Source: Bacteroidetes bacterium 43-93
GTDB lineage: Bacteria > Bacteroidota > Bacteroidia > Chitinophagales > Chitinophagaceae
Direction: 5' to 3'
DNA length: 64,000 nucleotides
Assembly (NCBI GenBank): GCA_001897855.1
Contig: MKUO01000004.1
Coordinates: 1-64,000, forward strand
In this document: in pieces, positions 1 through 8,262 of the stretch
How positions within the stretch are numbered: the first letter of the stretch is position 1
How the letters are laid out: each line of letters starts with the position of its first letter
Made by a program: the position numbers and the translations under genes
The notes under the pieces: model-generated
The model's database searches: none
Seen by the model: the letters and a program-made list of their open reading frames with translations, nothing else
Told to the model about the DNA's origin: nothing

Positions 1-2838
1 TACTTCTATATACGCATCTATCGTATCATAGCAGAACACTTCATCACCTACCATGATCTTATAGTGGGTGCTCTTCAGCGGTTTGGCTACCGGATTAGCA
101 CAATAATCGCAGCTCAGCGATTTGAAAGATGGCTTGTACTGCCCTTCTTCATATTCAAACCACTGGTAGTCGTTACCATTGCGTACTTCCAGCGGCACTG
201 TCTGGCCATAGCATATAGACGTATCTGCAGGCCATACAGAGAAGTTGTGCACAGGTATGTACACTTGCATCGTATCAGCTATTTTGCAACCGTTTTTGCC
301 ATAGGCAGATACCTGGTACGTAGTGGTACGCGGCACATAAGTAAGTGGCTGGCGAATTGTGGAATCAGACAGCAAAGTGCCGGGGTACCACGTGAAATTA
401 AACGGATTACCCGGTGCATCGCAGAAGGTTATGCCAAATACAGGGCGTGTCTGCAATTCTTTAATACTTCCTATTGTGTTAGCACCGCAAACGTCCAGTG
501 TTGATGCATCCGGCGCAGGCAAATATATAGTAGCCGGGTAGGTAGTAGGCATGTATTTTAGCAGGCCGGGAAAACCGTTACCTCCTGGGCCGCAAGGGCC
601 GAGTACTGTCGGATTATTGGCATAACAGATCCCGATTACCAGGTTTTTAGTTGTATCCCAGTTGTAAGAGTGGTCCAGTACAAAATTATGTACGCCATTT
701 TCCAAAGTGATGCCATTTGTTGCATAAACCTGAACAAGGCCACTGATGAATCCCTTTGTTTTATCTAATTTGGTTACGGTAGATGGATCTACGCAACCCA
801 TAAATATCTTAAAGTCTCCATATTGGAAAGTAGGATTCGTTTTATTCTCGGCTACTTCAAACGACAGGCTCTTAATACTACCGGCTCGTAGTCCGGCTTC
901 TTTAAGCTCATCTTTTCTTACCAGGAATTGGAAACGATAACTGGGAACATCACCGGCAAATATAGGTGACGAAGTACCTATTGTATCATAAGAAATACCC
1001 GTTCCGAATACGGTAGAACCGTATAGAGTTATAGAATCAGGTACATCACAGGTAAACTTAGGAAGTGTATCGCACTTTGCATTATTTACAGGACCACCTC
1101 CTTTGGTTACAACATCTAGCTGCAAATAACCGGGTCGGCACATCACAAATTTATCTGTTTGCGGAAAGATGTCTATTGAATTGCTGGTATCGTTGATCAA
1201 ACCTACAGTATCGCGTACTTTACATTGTCCACTCAACTCTGGAGAATAAACGACATATTGAGTGCCTCCGGGAGCCTGAACCGTAGGGGTAGGTATCGTA
1301 TCATTGTCAATGCCAATTGCAGGGCCGCCACCCACATCTGTCCATTTTACCTTCAGGTCCAGGTTGCCATAGCCTTTCACAAACAGCCTGCGGCGTGGTG
1401 GGTTCAGGTTACATGTTGGCAGGTCTTTACCGGCATCCAGGCCTGCAATGATCTTAAGATATACGGAAGTATAGCTGTACAGAACAATTGGCTGTCCTGC
1501 TTTACATGTAGAGTCAGCCGATGTGATAACAAGGTTTCTTTCTCCTACATCGGCTAAAGTCGGTGTCCACGAGAAGGTACCAACGATGCTGTCAGATCCG
1601 GCGTTAGTTACTGTGAAGGTAGAGCCTGTAAGCAGGTCATTATTAGCATACATGTACAGGTTATGGCCTTTGGTGCCTTTCGATGTCAGTGAGAATGTCA
1701 TGTTATTACCGGGGCAGGTAACAATAGCATTACCTGATCTTAGGCCCTGGTCGTCTAACACAGAAACAACGGCTCCGTCTGTAACATTCAATGACGGCTT
1801 CAATGAATCTATGTTCGGTGCAGGAGAGTTACAACCAAGCACTGCAACCTGCACATCGCGGAATGTTTTACTTAACAACACACCCGAACCTCGCTCATAA
1901 TCCTCTGCCCTGAATGCAAGTATATAAGCCCCTATAGTACCTACAGGGGTAAATGTAGCGGCACCGGTATTAGGGTTTAGCGTATAAGGATTTGATGCTG
2001 CAGAAAAAATGGGATCTGATAACGTTGCTGGTTGTGTTGCAGGTGCTGCCGGGGGATTGCCGGGGAAAATGCACTGGGTGGTTGGATATGGCGGAGTATT
2101 GTATGTGATGTTATTATACGGCGCTTGCTGATAAACCTGCATAGAGTCACCATCCGGATCGAATGGATTGTTCAGGTAAGTTGTTGGTTGATTCAAACAA
2201 ATATATGGTAGTGGATTACTGGTAAAACGTGGAGAACTGTTATTGTACCTTGTTACATTATTCAATACTACTTCTACCCACAATAGTCCACTGCAAAATG
2301 TTGGAGGTAAGTTTTGATATAGACTGCGACCAGCGCCGCTGATGGCATATGCAAACGTCCAGTCATATTGAGGGCTTGGCAGATTACAGGTACCTTTAAG
2401 GACACGTTTTCGATATGCCGGGTAGTTGTTGGCATAGAAGGTCAGGTTAGGATCATTTAAGTGTCGGCAACTATTAGAGTCGATAGCAAAAGGACATAAG
2501 CTTGATACTGTGTCCGGTTCAGATCCTGGACCGTTTACGTCCACTACTGTAATGGTTTGTTGAGAGCCCGCGCCCAACGTGGGTGAAAATATGTACACAT
2601 TGTCGGAGCCATTAATAAGATCAAGTCCGCACGTCTGGCAGCCCAAATACACATTTACAGTGATCTCATAATCATAAGAGGTAGTACCCGTGCACCCATC
2701 AATACCCGGGCCTATGTATGTAACGTACATATCTGCAGACGCAGCATGGCAGGCTTTGGCCTCGTGATTAGATAAAAGGCTAAACACAAAAAACAGCGCA
2801 GCAACTATAAAGCGGTACGATAGTAATTTTGAGCGCAT
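1..2838 (-). CDS. large secreted adhesin-like surface protein, 5' part (3' end beyond window)
   Basis: The frame is open from the ATG at 2838 to base 1 (946 codons) with no stop, so the gene continues past the window edge. Residues 1-30 are a basic, hydrophobic signal peptide followed by a Cys-His-Ala start to the mature protein. The body is Cys-, Thr- and Pro-rich with repeated PKD/Ig-like features, including an FDPDGDS segment and a VAVLGCNSPAP strand also seen, slightly changed, in the CHU_C protein at 42236-43948. Bacteroidota proteins of this build normally end in a gliding-motility-associated C-terminal (T9SS type B) domain, which would lie outside the window. Role in adhesion or cell-surface structure is inferred. 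A TATTTTTG -7 element lies at 2887-2880, about 40 nt before the start. Confidence 0.85.
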   Translation of the reverse strand, partial: MRSKLLSYRFIVAALFFVFSLLSNHEAKACHAASADMYVTYIGPGIDGCTGTTSYDYEITVNVYLGCQTCGLDLINGSDNVYIFSPTLGAGSQQTITVVDVNGPGSEPDTVSSLCPFAIDSNSCRHLNDPNLTFYANNYPAYRKRVLKGTCNLPSPQYDWTFAYAISGAGRSLYQNLPPTFCSGLLWVEVVLNNVTRYNNSSPRFTSNPLPYICLNQPTTYLNNPFDPDGDSMQVYQQAPYNNITYNTPPYPTTQCIFPGNPPAAPATQPATLSDPIFSAASNPYTLNPNTGAATFTPVGTIGAYILAFRAEDYERGSGVLLSKTFRDVQVAVLGCNSPAPNIDSLKPSLNVTDGAVVSVLDDQGLRSGNAIVTCPGNNMTFSLTSKGTKGHNLYMYANNDLLTGSTFTVTNAGSDSIVGTFSWTPTLADVGERNLVITSADSTCKAGQPIVLYSYTSVYLKIIAGLDAGKDLPTCNLNPPRRRLFVKGYGNLDLKVKWTDVGGGPAIGIDNDTIPTPTVQAPGGTQYVVYSPELSGQCKVRDTVGLINDTSNSIDIFPQTDKFVMCRPGYLQLDVVTKGGGPVNNAKCDTLPKFTCDVPDSITLYGSTVFGTGISYDTIGTSSPIFAGDVPSYRFQFLVRKDELKEAGLRAGSIKSLSFEVAENKTNPTFQYGDFKIFMGCVDPSTVTKLDKTKGFISGLVQVYATNGITLENGVHNFVLDHSYNWDTTKNLVIGICYANNPTVLGPCGPGGNGFPGLLKYMPTTYPATIYLPAPDASTLDVCGANTIGSIKELQTRPVFGITFCDAPGNPFNFTWYPGTLLSDSTIRQPLTYVPRTTTYQVSAYGKNGCKIADTMQVYIPVHNFSVWPADTSICYGQTVPLEVRNGNDYQWFEYEEGQYKPSFKSLSCDYCANPVAKPLKSTHYKIMVGDEVFCYDTIDAYIEV

Positions 2839-3085
2839 AAACTTTATTTATTATAAATAATTAGGTTATAAATTTATTCCAAAAATATTTTAATACCAAG
2901 AGCTTAAGTATATTAAAAAATATATATTGTGTATTGGTAGTAGACAGGTTTTTATCCGGAATAGTTGGGGTATAAATGTGAAATATGCATGATTTTACTC
3001 ATCTTTTTGATAGAAGATTTGAAAATCAAGCGTTTTTTGCTCAAGTAATTCGTTTAATACTTAGTTTTCCGTAAAATCGATTGTT
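2839..3085. promoter_or_regulatory. AT-rich divergent intergenic region
   Basis: This 247-bp stretch separates the divergent surface-protein and reductase genes. On the minus strand, bases 2887-2880 read TATTTTTG, a full match to the Bacteroidota -7 consensus TAnnTTTG; I see no good TTTG at the expected distance upstream. On the plus strand, TTTG-like sequence near 3030 and TAGTTTTC near 3060 are a weak promoter candidate for the gene at 3086. Nothing else is recognisable. Confidence 0.4.
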
Positions 3086-3733
3086 ATGCAAAAAATAGGA
3101 ATAATAGGTTCCGGGGCTGTAGCCCGTGCTTTAGGCATTGGTTTTATCAATAAGGGGCATAAGGTTATGTTGAGCAGCCGCGATGTTCAAAAATTAGCCG
3201 ATTGGCAGGAACACGCCGGAGATCATGCCTATACTGGTAGCTTCGAAGAAGCAGCAAGATTTGGCGATTTAATTGTTCTTGCAGTTTCGGGAAGGGGAGC
3301 CGCCGAAGCAATTGAATTGGCAGGGCCGCAAAATTTCAAGGGTAAAACAGTTATTGATACTACAAATCCCATTTCTGAAAATCCTCCGCAAGATGGTGTG
3401 CTCAGATTTTTTACAACGCTCGAAGAGTCACTTATAGAAATTTTGCAGGAGCGTTTTCCTGAAATCCATTTTGTGAAGGCTTTCAATAGTGTAGGTAATG
3501 CATTAATGGTCGACCCTCAACTCAAGGGTGGCAAGCCTACCATGTTCATTTGTGGTAACAACCAGGAGGCTAAGAAAGAAGTTTCTGCTGTACTGGATAG
3601 TTTCGGCTGGGACGTAGAAGACATGGGAAAAGCCACAGCGGGCCGCGCTATTGAGCCTTTATGCATATTATGGTGTATTCCGGGATTCCTGCAAAATCAA
3701 TGGTCGCATGCTTTTAAATTGCTAAAACATTGA
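3086..3733 (+). CDS. NADP-binding reductase of the F420_oxidored-like family
   Basis: The 215-residue protein opens with a Rossmann dinucleotide-binding motif, IIGSGAVARALG at residues 5-16, followed by a serine/arginine pair (SSRD) where NADP-preferring enzymes hold the 2'-phosphate. Further family features are VIDTTNP and a KAFNSVGNA loop. This matches the NADPH:F420-reductase-like domain (COG2085) found in many bacteria that do not make F420, where the substrate is unknown. It is monocistronic: divergent from the adhesin gene and closed by a strong hairpin at 3765-3785. The family is clear; the reaction is not. Confidence 0.8.
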   Translation: MQKIGIIGSGAVARALGIGFINKGHKVMLSSRDVQKLADWQEHAGDHAYTGSFEEAARFGDLIVLAVSGRGAAEAIELAGPQNFKGKTVIDTTNPISENPPQDGVLRFFTTLEESLIEILQERFPEIHFVKAFNSVGNALMVDPQLKGGKPTMFICGNNQEAKKEVSAVLDSFGWDVEDMGKATAGRAIEPLCILWCIPGFLQNQWSHAFKLLKH

Positions 3734-3764
3734 TTACCATCTGATTAATCTTTCTTTTTTATCG

Positions 3765-3785
3765 TCCTGCCTGAAACAGGCAGGA
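3765..3785 (+). terminator. rho-independent terminator, possibly also a leader hairpin
   Basis: A perfect 9-bp stem (TCCTGCCTG / CAGGCAGGA) with a 3-nt loop is followed by a T-rich tail to 3796. It sits 31 nt after the reductase stop and only 16 nt before the ABC ATPase start, so the ABC operon promoter must overlap it, or the hairpin attenuates read-through. Confidence 0.75.
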
Positions 3786-3801
3786 TTATTATTTTTACAC
3801 C

Positions 3802-4581
3802 ATGCAACCGATTATTACGATCACCAATCTCGTTAAATCTTACGGAGAAAAACAGGTATTAAATAACATCAACCTTACAGCTTATCCCGGGCAGGTGATA
3901 GGCTACATCGGGCCCAACGGCGCGGGTAAATCCACAACGGTAAAGATACTTACGGGTATTATCCAGGACTATACCGGGGAGGTAGTAGTGGCGGGCATGA
4001 ACCTGCGCGATCACTTGCTCGAGATAAAAAGCAAAATAGGATATGTACCGGAACTGGCGGAGATATACGACCTGCTTACCCCCCGTGAGTACCTGCGTTT
4101 TATCGGTACATTATATCACATGTCGCCGGAGCTGATTGAGGAGCGCACCACCAGGATGCTGGATTCATTCCAGTTACTGGAAAACATAGATCAGCGTATG
4201 GATAGCTTTTCAAAAGGTATGCGCCAGAAGGTATTACTTGCTTCGGGGTTGCTGCATAATCCGTCAATAGTGATATTAGATGAGCCATTATCGGGCCTCG
4301 ACGCAAATGCTGTGATATTGGTAAAGCAATTACTGCAGAGGCTAAAACAGGAAGGCAAGACTATTTTTTACTGCTCGCACATGATGGACGTGGTCGAGAA
4401 AGTGTCTGACCTGATAGTGCTGATAGATAAAGGGACGATCGTAGCCAATGGCACAATAGAACAATTGAGAGGGGATTCCGGGCAATCGCTGGAGCAAATA
4501 TTCTCTAAACTTACATCCGGCGAAGATCTTGGTTTACGTGCCGATAATATCGCAGCGGCGATGAATGATAACAACCAATAA
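3802..4581 (+). CDS. ABC transporter ATP-binding protein
   Basis: A 259-residue single-domain ABC ATPase. Walker A GPNGAGKST is at 37-45, the signature is the variant FSKGMRQ at 136-142, Walker B IVILDEP at 156-162, D-loop SGLDA follows, and the switch His is H193. The FSKGMRQ signature and overall layout fit the ABC-2/CcmA-type exporters. The permease starts 12 nt downstream (4594), and an aminopeptidase gene follows, making a three-gene operon. It should energise export by the 4594-6288 permease; the substrate is not predictable from sequence. Confidence 0.93.
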   Translation: MQPIITITNLVKSYGEKQVLNNINLTAYPGQVIGYIGPNGAGKSTTVKILTGIIQDYTGEVVVAGMNLRDHLLEIKSKIGYVPELAEIYDLLTPREYLRFIGTLYHMSPELIEERTTRMLDSFQLLENIDQRMDSFSKGMRQKVLLASGLLHNPSIVILDEPLSGLDANAVILVKQLLQRLKQEGKTIFYCSHMMDVVEKVSDLIVLIDKGTIVANGTIEQLRGDSGQSLEQIFSKLTSGEDLGLRADNIAAAMNDNNQ

Positions 4582-4593
4582 CCTCACCCTGCT

Positions 4594-6288
4594 ATGAATA
4601 AAATACTTAGATTTTTGGTGATGTTACCCAAGGGGCTGTGGCGTGCTTTGGGGGCAGATGTAGATCAGTTAAATGCGATACTAACCGTAAAGCTGAAGAT
4701 GGATGATCGTAAGCCGCTCTCTTTTGGCAGGCAGCAGCGCAGTCAGAAGCCTTCGAAATATACATCTACCATTAGCTTTATATTTACGCTGGCTATTGGC
4801 CTGGTGTACATGCTGCCATTCATCATATTTGATAATGTGGTGCTTGCATCCACCATGTTTCTCACCATGATGATGGTATTCCTGACTTTTGGATTGATCA
4901 TTGATTTCTCAAATGTATTAGTAGATACGCGCGATAAGCTGATCATTTTTCCTAAACCGGTTAATGACCGCACTATCTTCTTGTCGCGGTTGTTGCATAT
5001 TGGCATTTACTTTTTCAGGATTGTGCTCCCTATGTCGCTTGCATCGTGGATAGCAGTTGGCTTTGCTCATGGCTGGAAGGCTGTTTTATGGTTTCCTGTC
5101 CCTTTGCTGCTCATGTCTTTCTTTTGCCTCTTTTTTGTGATGGGATGTTACTTGTTGTTATTACGCCTTTCTTCCCCACAACGATTTAAGGAAACAATAA
5201 GTTATTTCCAGGTAGCATTTTCCATACTCATATTTGGTTCTTATTTCCTGCCACGTGCTATACAAAGCAGTGCTGTTATAGGTATGACAATTAATACTGT
5301 CCCCTGGTTCAAATACTTTCCTTCGTATTGGATAGCTACTTGCTGGTCATGGATAGACAGCAAGGCAGAATTGATGCCTCATACACAATGGCTTAGTTTT
5401 CTTGCATTAGTACTTCCATTTTTTTTATTGTGGTTCACGGTTCGCTTTCTTGCGCCACAGTTTATAGCCCGTTTAAGTGGTATTGATAGTATAGATGTGC
5501 CTAAGGCTAAAACGCAAAAAATGAAGGCGACCGGTGGCGGCAAATTCTACATCAGGTTGGCAAACCTGCTTAATAGGAGCGATGAAGCACGCGCCGGTTT
5601 TATGATCACATGGCTGCAAAGCAATCGTAGCCGCACTTTCCGTATGCGGGTATATCCCATGTTTGCATTCGTGCCCATTTACTTTGTTTATCTGCTTACT
5701 ATGAATAAGGAAACCTCGTTTGCAGAAACATGGGAACACTTACCGCAAACCAAAACATACCTCCTTTTACTGTACATGACAGGTACGGTAATAATGAATG
5801 CCATCAATTATATAACAATGAGTGAGCAGTACAAGGCTGCATGGCCTTATTATTCCTCACCGGTAAAGGTACCCGGTAATATCCTTGCCGGATCTTTCAA
5901 GGCTATATGGCTTAAATATTTCTTTCCTTTTATTGCGGTTATAGGTGTTTTTGTTATGTATGTATGGGGCTTGCATACCATAATAGATGTATTGCTGGCG
6001 ATGGCCAATGTTACGCTCTATGTGGTTTGTGTAATGAGGGTGGGGCATCGCAGTCTTCCTTTTTCTATGCCGGAGCAGATAAAAAATAGCGGCGGAAAGG
6101 TGATTGTGAGGATGTTTTTTGTATTTATACTGATGGGTGTACTTGGGTTTGGTCATTGGATAGCATCTATGTTCTGGTGGCTCGAAATATTGTTCCTGGT
6201 ACTGACGTTAATATTTACATGGCTGGTATGGGATGGCTATAACAACACAGACTGGAAGGGTATTAAGGCGGCGGAAGATGCTTATTAG
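4594..6288 (+). CDS. ABC transporter permease, multi-spanning
   Basis: A 564-residue integral membrane protein with roughly 12 hydrophobic segments, the first around residues 52-75 and 82-105, and a soluble loop near 300-340 (KAKTQKMKATGGGKFYI). The N-terminus (residues 1-50) is cytoplasmic and polar. It has no recognisable ATPase or peptidase domain. Position 12 nt after the ATPase gene makes it the membrane half of that exporter; the length is about twice that of a minimal ABC-2 permease, suggesting two fused halves. It is followed after 27 nt by the M1 aminopeptidase. Confidence 0.85.
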   Translation: MNKILRFLVMLPKGLWRALGADVDQLNAILTVKLKMDDRKPLSFGRQQRSQKPSKYTSTISFIFTLAIGLVYMLPFIIFDNVVLASTMFLTMMMVFLTFGLIIDFSNVLVDTRDKLIIFPKPVNDRTIFLSRLLHIGIYFFRIVLPMSLASWIAVGFAHGWKAVLWFPVPLLLMSFFCLFFVMGCYLLLLRLSSPQRFKETISYFQVAFSILIFGSYFLPRAIQSSAVIGMTINTVPWFKYFPSYWIATCWSWIDSKAELMPHTQWLSFLALVLPFFLLWFTVRFLAPQFIARLSGIDSIDVPKAKTQKMKATGGGKFYIRLANLLNRSDEARAGFMITWLQSNRSRTFRMRVYPMFAFVPIYFVYLLTMNKETSFAETWEHLPQTKTYLLLLYMTGTVIMNAINYITMSEQYKAAWPYYSSPVKVPGNILAGSFKAIWLKYFFPFIAVIGVFVMYVWGLHTIIDVLLAMANVTLYVVCVMRVGHRSLPFSMPEQIKNSGGKVIVRMFFVFILMGVLGFGHWIASMFWWLEILFLVLTLIFTWLVWDGYNNTDWKGIKAAEDAY

Positions 6289-6315
6289 ACTTTTAAAAAT
6301 GATTACTACTATATA

Positions 6316-8193
6316 ATGAAGAAAATTATGGTACTGGCCCTGGGGGCGCTGTCGCTATCGGCTTGCAATGAACATGCTAAAACAACTAATGATAATGCCC
6401 GTACAATCGATACGGTTGCTATGGTAAAAGACGAGCATACACAAAGCAATGCAGATGAGGTTACCTTGAAGCATTTAAACCTGGATATAGCTGTCGATTT
6501 CGACAAAAAACAAATTGCAGGCTGCGCAACATGGGCTATCGATAATCACAAAAAAGTGAACACATTAAAGCTGGATACCTATGATCTTACTATTGATAGC
6601 GTACAAGTAGATGGGCGCAATAGTTCTTTCTTAATGAAGGGTGCAGTACCTCACCTGGGTGAGGAATTGGATATCCCGATCGAACCGGCTACCGGCAAAG
6701 TGTCCATATATTACAAGACCGGTAAAAATGCACGGGCACTACAATGGCTTGACCCTGCACAGACAAATGGTAAAAAGTTTCCGTTTTTGTACACTCAATC
6801 GGAATCTATCTATGCACGCTCGTGGATACCATGCGCCGATGGCCCGGGTATTCGTTACACTTATGACGCCCGTGTAAAGGTGCCTAAAGGCTTATTAGCC
6901 CTGATGAGTGCCGATAATCCGCAACAGGCCAATGACAGTGGTATCTATCATTTTAAAATGGATATACCGATACCTGCATACCTGATGGCATTGGCAGTAG
7001 GGGATATTAAATTCCGACCTATAGATGCGCGTACAGGCGTATACGCAGAATCTTCTATGATAGACAAAGCACGCTATGAGTTTGAAGATGTAGGTAAAAT
7101 GGTTACCACTGCAGAACAACTATACGGCCCATACAGATGGGGTAGGTATGATGCTATTGTATTACCTCCCGGCTTCCCGATTGGTGGCATGGAAAATCCT
7201 AAACTTACTTTCTGCACGCCTACTATTATTGCTGGCGACCGCTCGCTGATGAACCTGATTGCGCATGAGTTGGCGCACAATTGGAGCGGCAATCTGGTAA
7301 CAAATGCCACATGGAACGATTTTTGGCTCAACGAAGGTTTCACTGTTTACTTCGAACGCCGCATCACCGAGGCTATGACGGATAAAAGTTATGCAGATAT
7401 GCTTTGGGAACTGGGCTACCAGGACTTCGAAAAAGCGGTGGAAGACCTCGGCAAGGATAGCAAGGACACCTGGCTGAAATTAGACCTCAAAGGCCGTGAC
7501 CCCGATGATGGCCTTACTGATATACCGTACGAAAAAGGTGCTGCTTTCTTAAAATTAATTGAAAATACAGTCGGCAGGCCACGCATGGATAGCTTCCTGA
7601 AACAGTATTTTGATGAGCACGCATTTAAAACAATTACAACAGAACAGTTCCTTGCTTATCTCAATGAGCACTTAATAAAAGGGGATAGTGGTATTGCACG
7701 TAAGCTGGATATTAATGCGTGGGTCTATGGCCCCGGCATTCCTGCAAACTGCCCGCGTGTACAACCCGCACGCTTCAAAAAAGTAGATGAGGCACGAACT
7801 GCTTTTTTGAATGGTACATCTCCGGAAACTTTACAAACAAAAGAATGGAGCACGAATGAATGGCTACATTTCCTCCGCAAGATGCCATCTCCGCTGAGCC
7901 GGGAACAAATGCAGGCTCTGGATAAAGCATTCCACTTTACCAATAGTGGTAATAGCGAACTAGCTGATCTATGGTACACAATGGCCATTCCGGCAGATTA
8001 TAAACCTGCGTTCCCTGCTATGGATAAATTTCTGAGCAGGGTAGGTCGTCGCAAATTCCTGGAGCCACTATATGAGGGTATGATGAAATACGGCAAGCAG
8101 GATATGGCAAAATCCATATATACCAAATACAAACAAAACTATCATCCGCTGGCCCAGGAAGATGTTGATGCGATCCTTGCCGGTAAAAATTAA
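6316..8193 (+). CDS. M1 family metallo-aminopeptidase lipoprotein (leukotriene A4 hydrolase-like)
   Basis: A 625-residue lipoprotein; the lipobox LSAC puts the lipidated Cys at 17. The gluzincin signature is complete: GGMEN at 290-294, zinc motif HELAH at 317-321 and third ligand E340 in WLNEGF. The segments YARSWIPCADGPGIRYTYDA, FWLNEGFTVYFERR and VYGPGIPANCPR are characteristic of the LTA4 hydrolase branch, which also has a C-terminal helical domain, here about residues 480-625. Expected role: removal of N-terminal residues from peptides in the periplasm. Being last in an ABC exporter operon suggests a link between export and peptide handling; that link is inference. Confidence 0.93.
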   Translation: MKKIMVLALGALSLSACNEHAKTTNDNARTIDTVAMVKDEHTQSNADEVTLKHLNLDIAVDFDKKQIAGCATWAIDNHKKVNTLKLDTYDLTIDSVQVDGRNSSFLMKGAVPHLGEELDIPIEPATGKVSIYYKTGKNARALQWLDPAQTNGKKFPFLYTQSESIYARSWIPCADGPGIRYTYDARVKVPKGLLALMSADNPQQANDSGIYHFKMDIPIPAYLMALAVGDIKFRPIDARTGVYAESSMIDKARYEFEDVGKMVTTAEQLYGPYRWGRYDAIVLPPGFPIGGMENPKLTFCTPTIIAGDRSLMNLIAHELAHNWSGNLVTNATWNDFWLNEGFTVYFERRITEAMTDKSYADMLWELGYQDFEKAVEDLGKDSKDTWLKLDLKGRDPDDGLTDIPYEKGAAFLKLIENTVGRPRMDSFLKQYFDEHAFKTITTEQFLAYLNEHLIKGDSGIARKLDINAWVYGPGIPANCPRVQPARFKKVDEARTAFLNGTSPETLQTKEWSTNEWLHFLRKMPSPLSREQMQALDKAFHFTNSGNSELADLWYTMAIPADYKPAFPAMDKFLSRVGRRKFLEPLYEGMMKYGKQDMAKSIYTKYKQNYHPLAQEDVDAILAGKN

Positions 8194-8206
8194 AAAGTAT
8201 AGTTAT

Positions 8207-8250
8207 AGATAATAATAAATGCCACCGATCGGTGGCATTTATTATTATCT
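8207..8250. terminator. bidirectional terminator: 44-bp perfect palindrome
   Basis: Two 22-base arms meet at 8228/8229 with no spacer (core GCCACCGATCGGTGGC, AT-rich flanks giving a T-run on either strand). It lies between the convergent aminopeptidase and E1 genes and would terminate both. Confidence 0.9.
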
Positions 8251-8262
8251 GAATCTTTGTTT

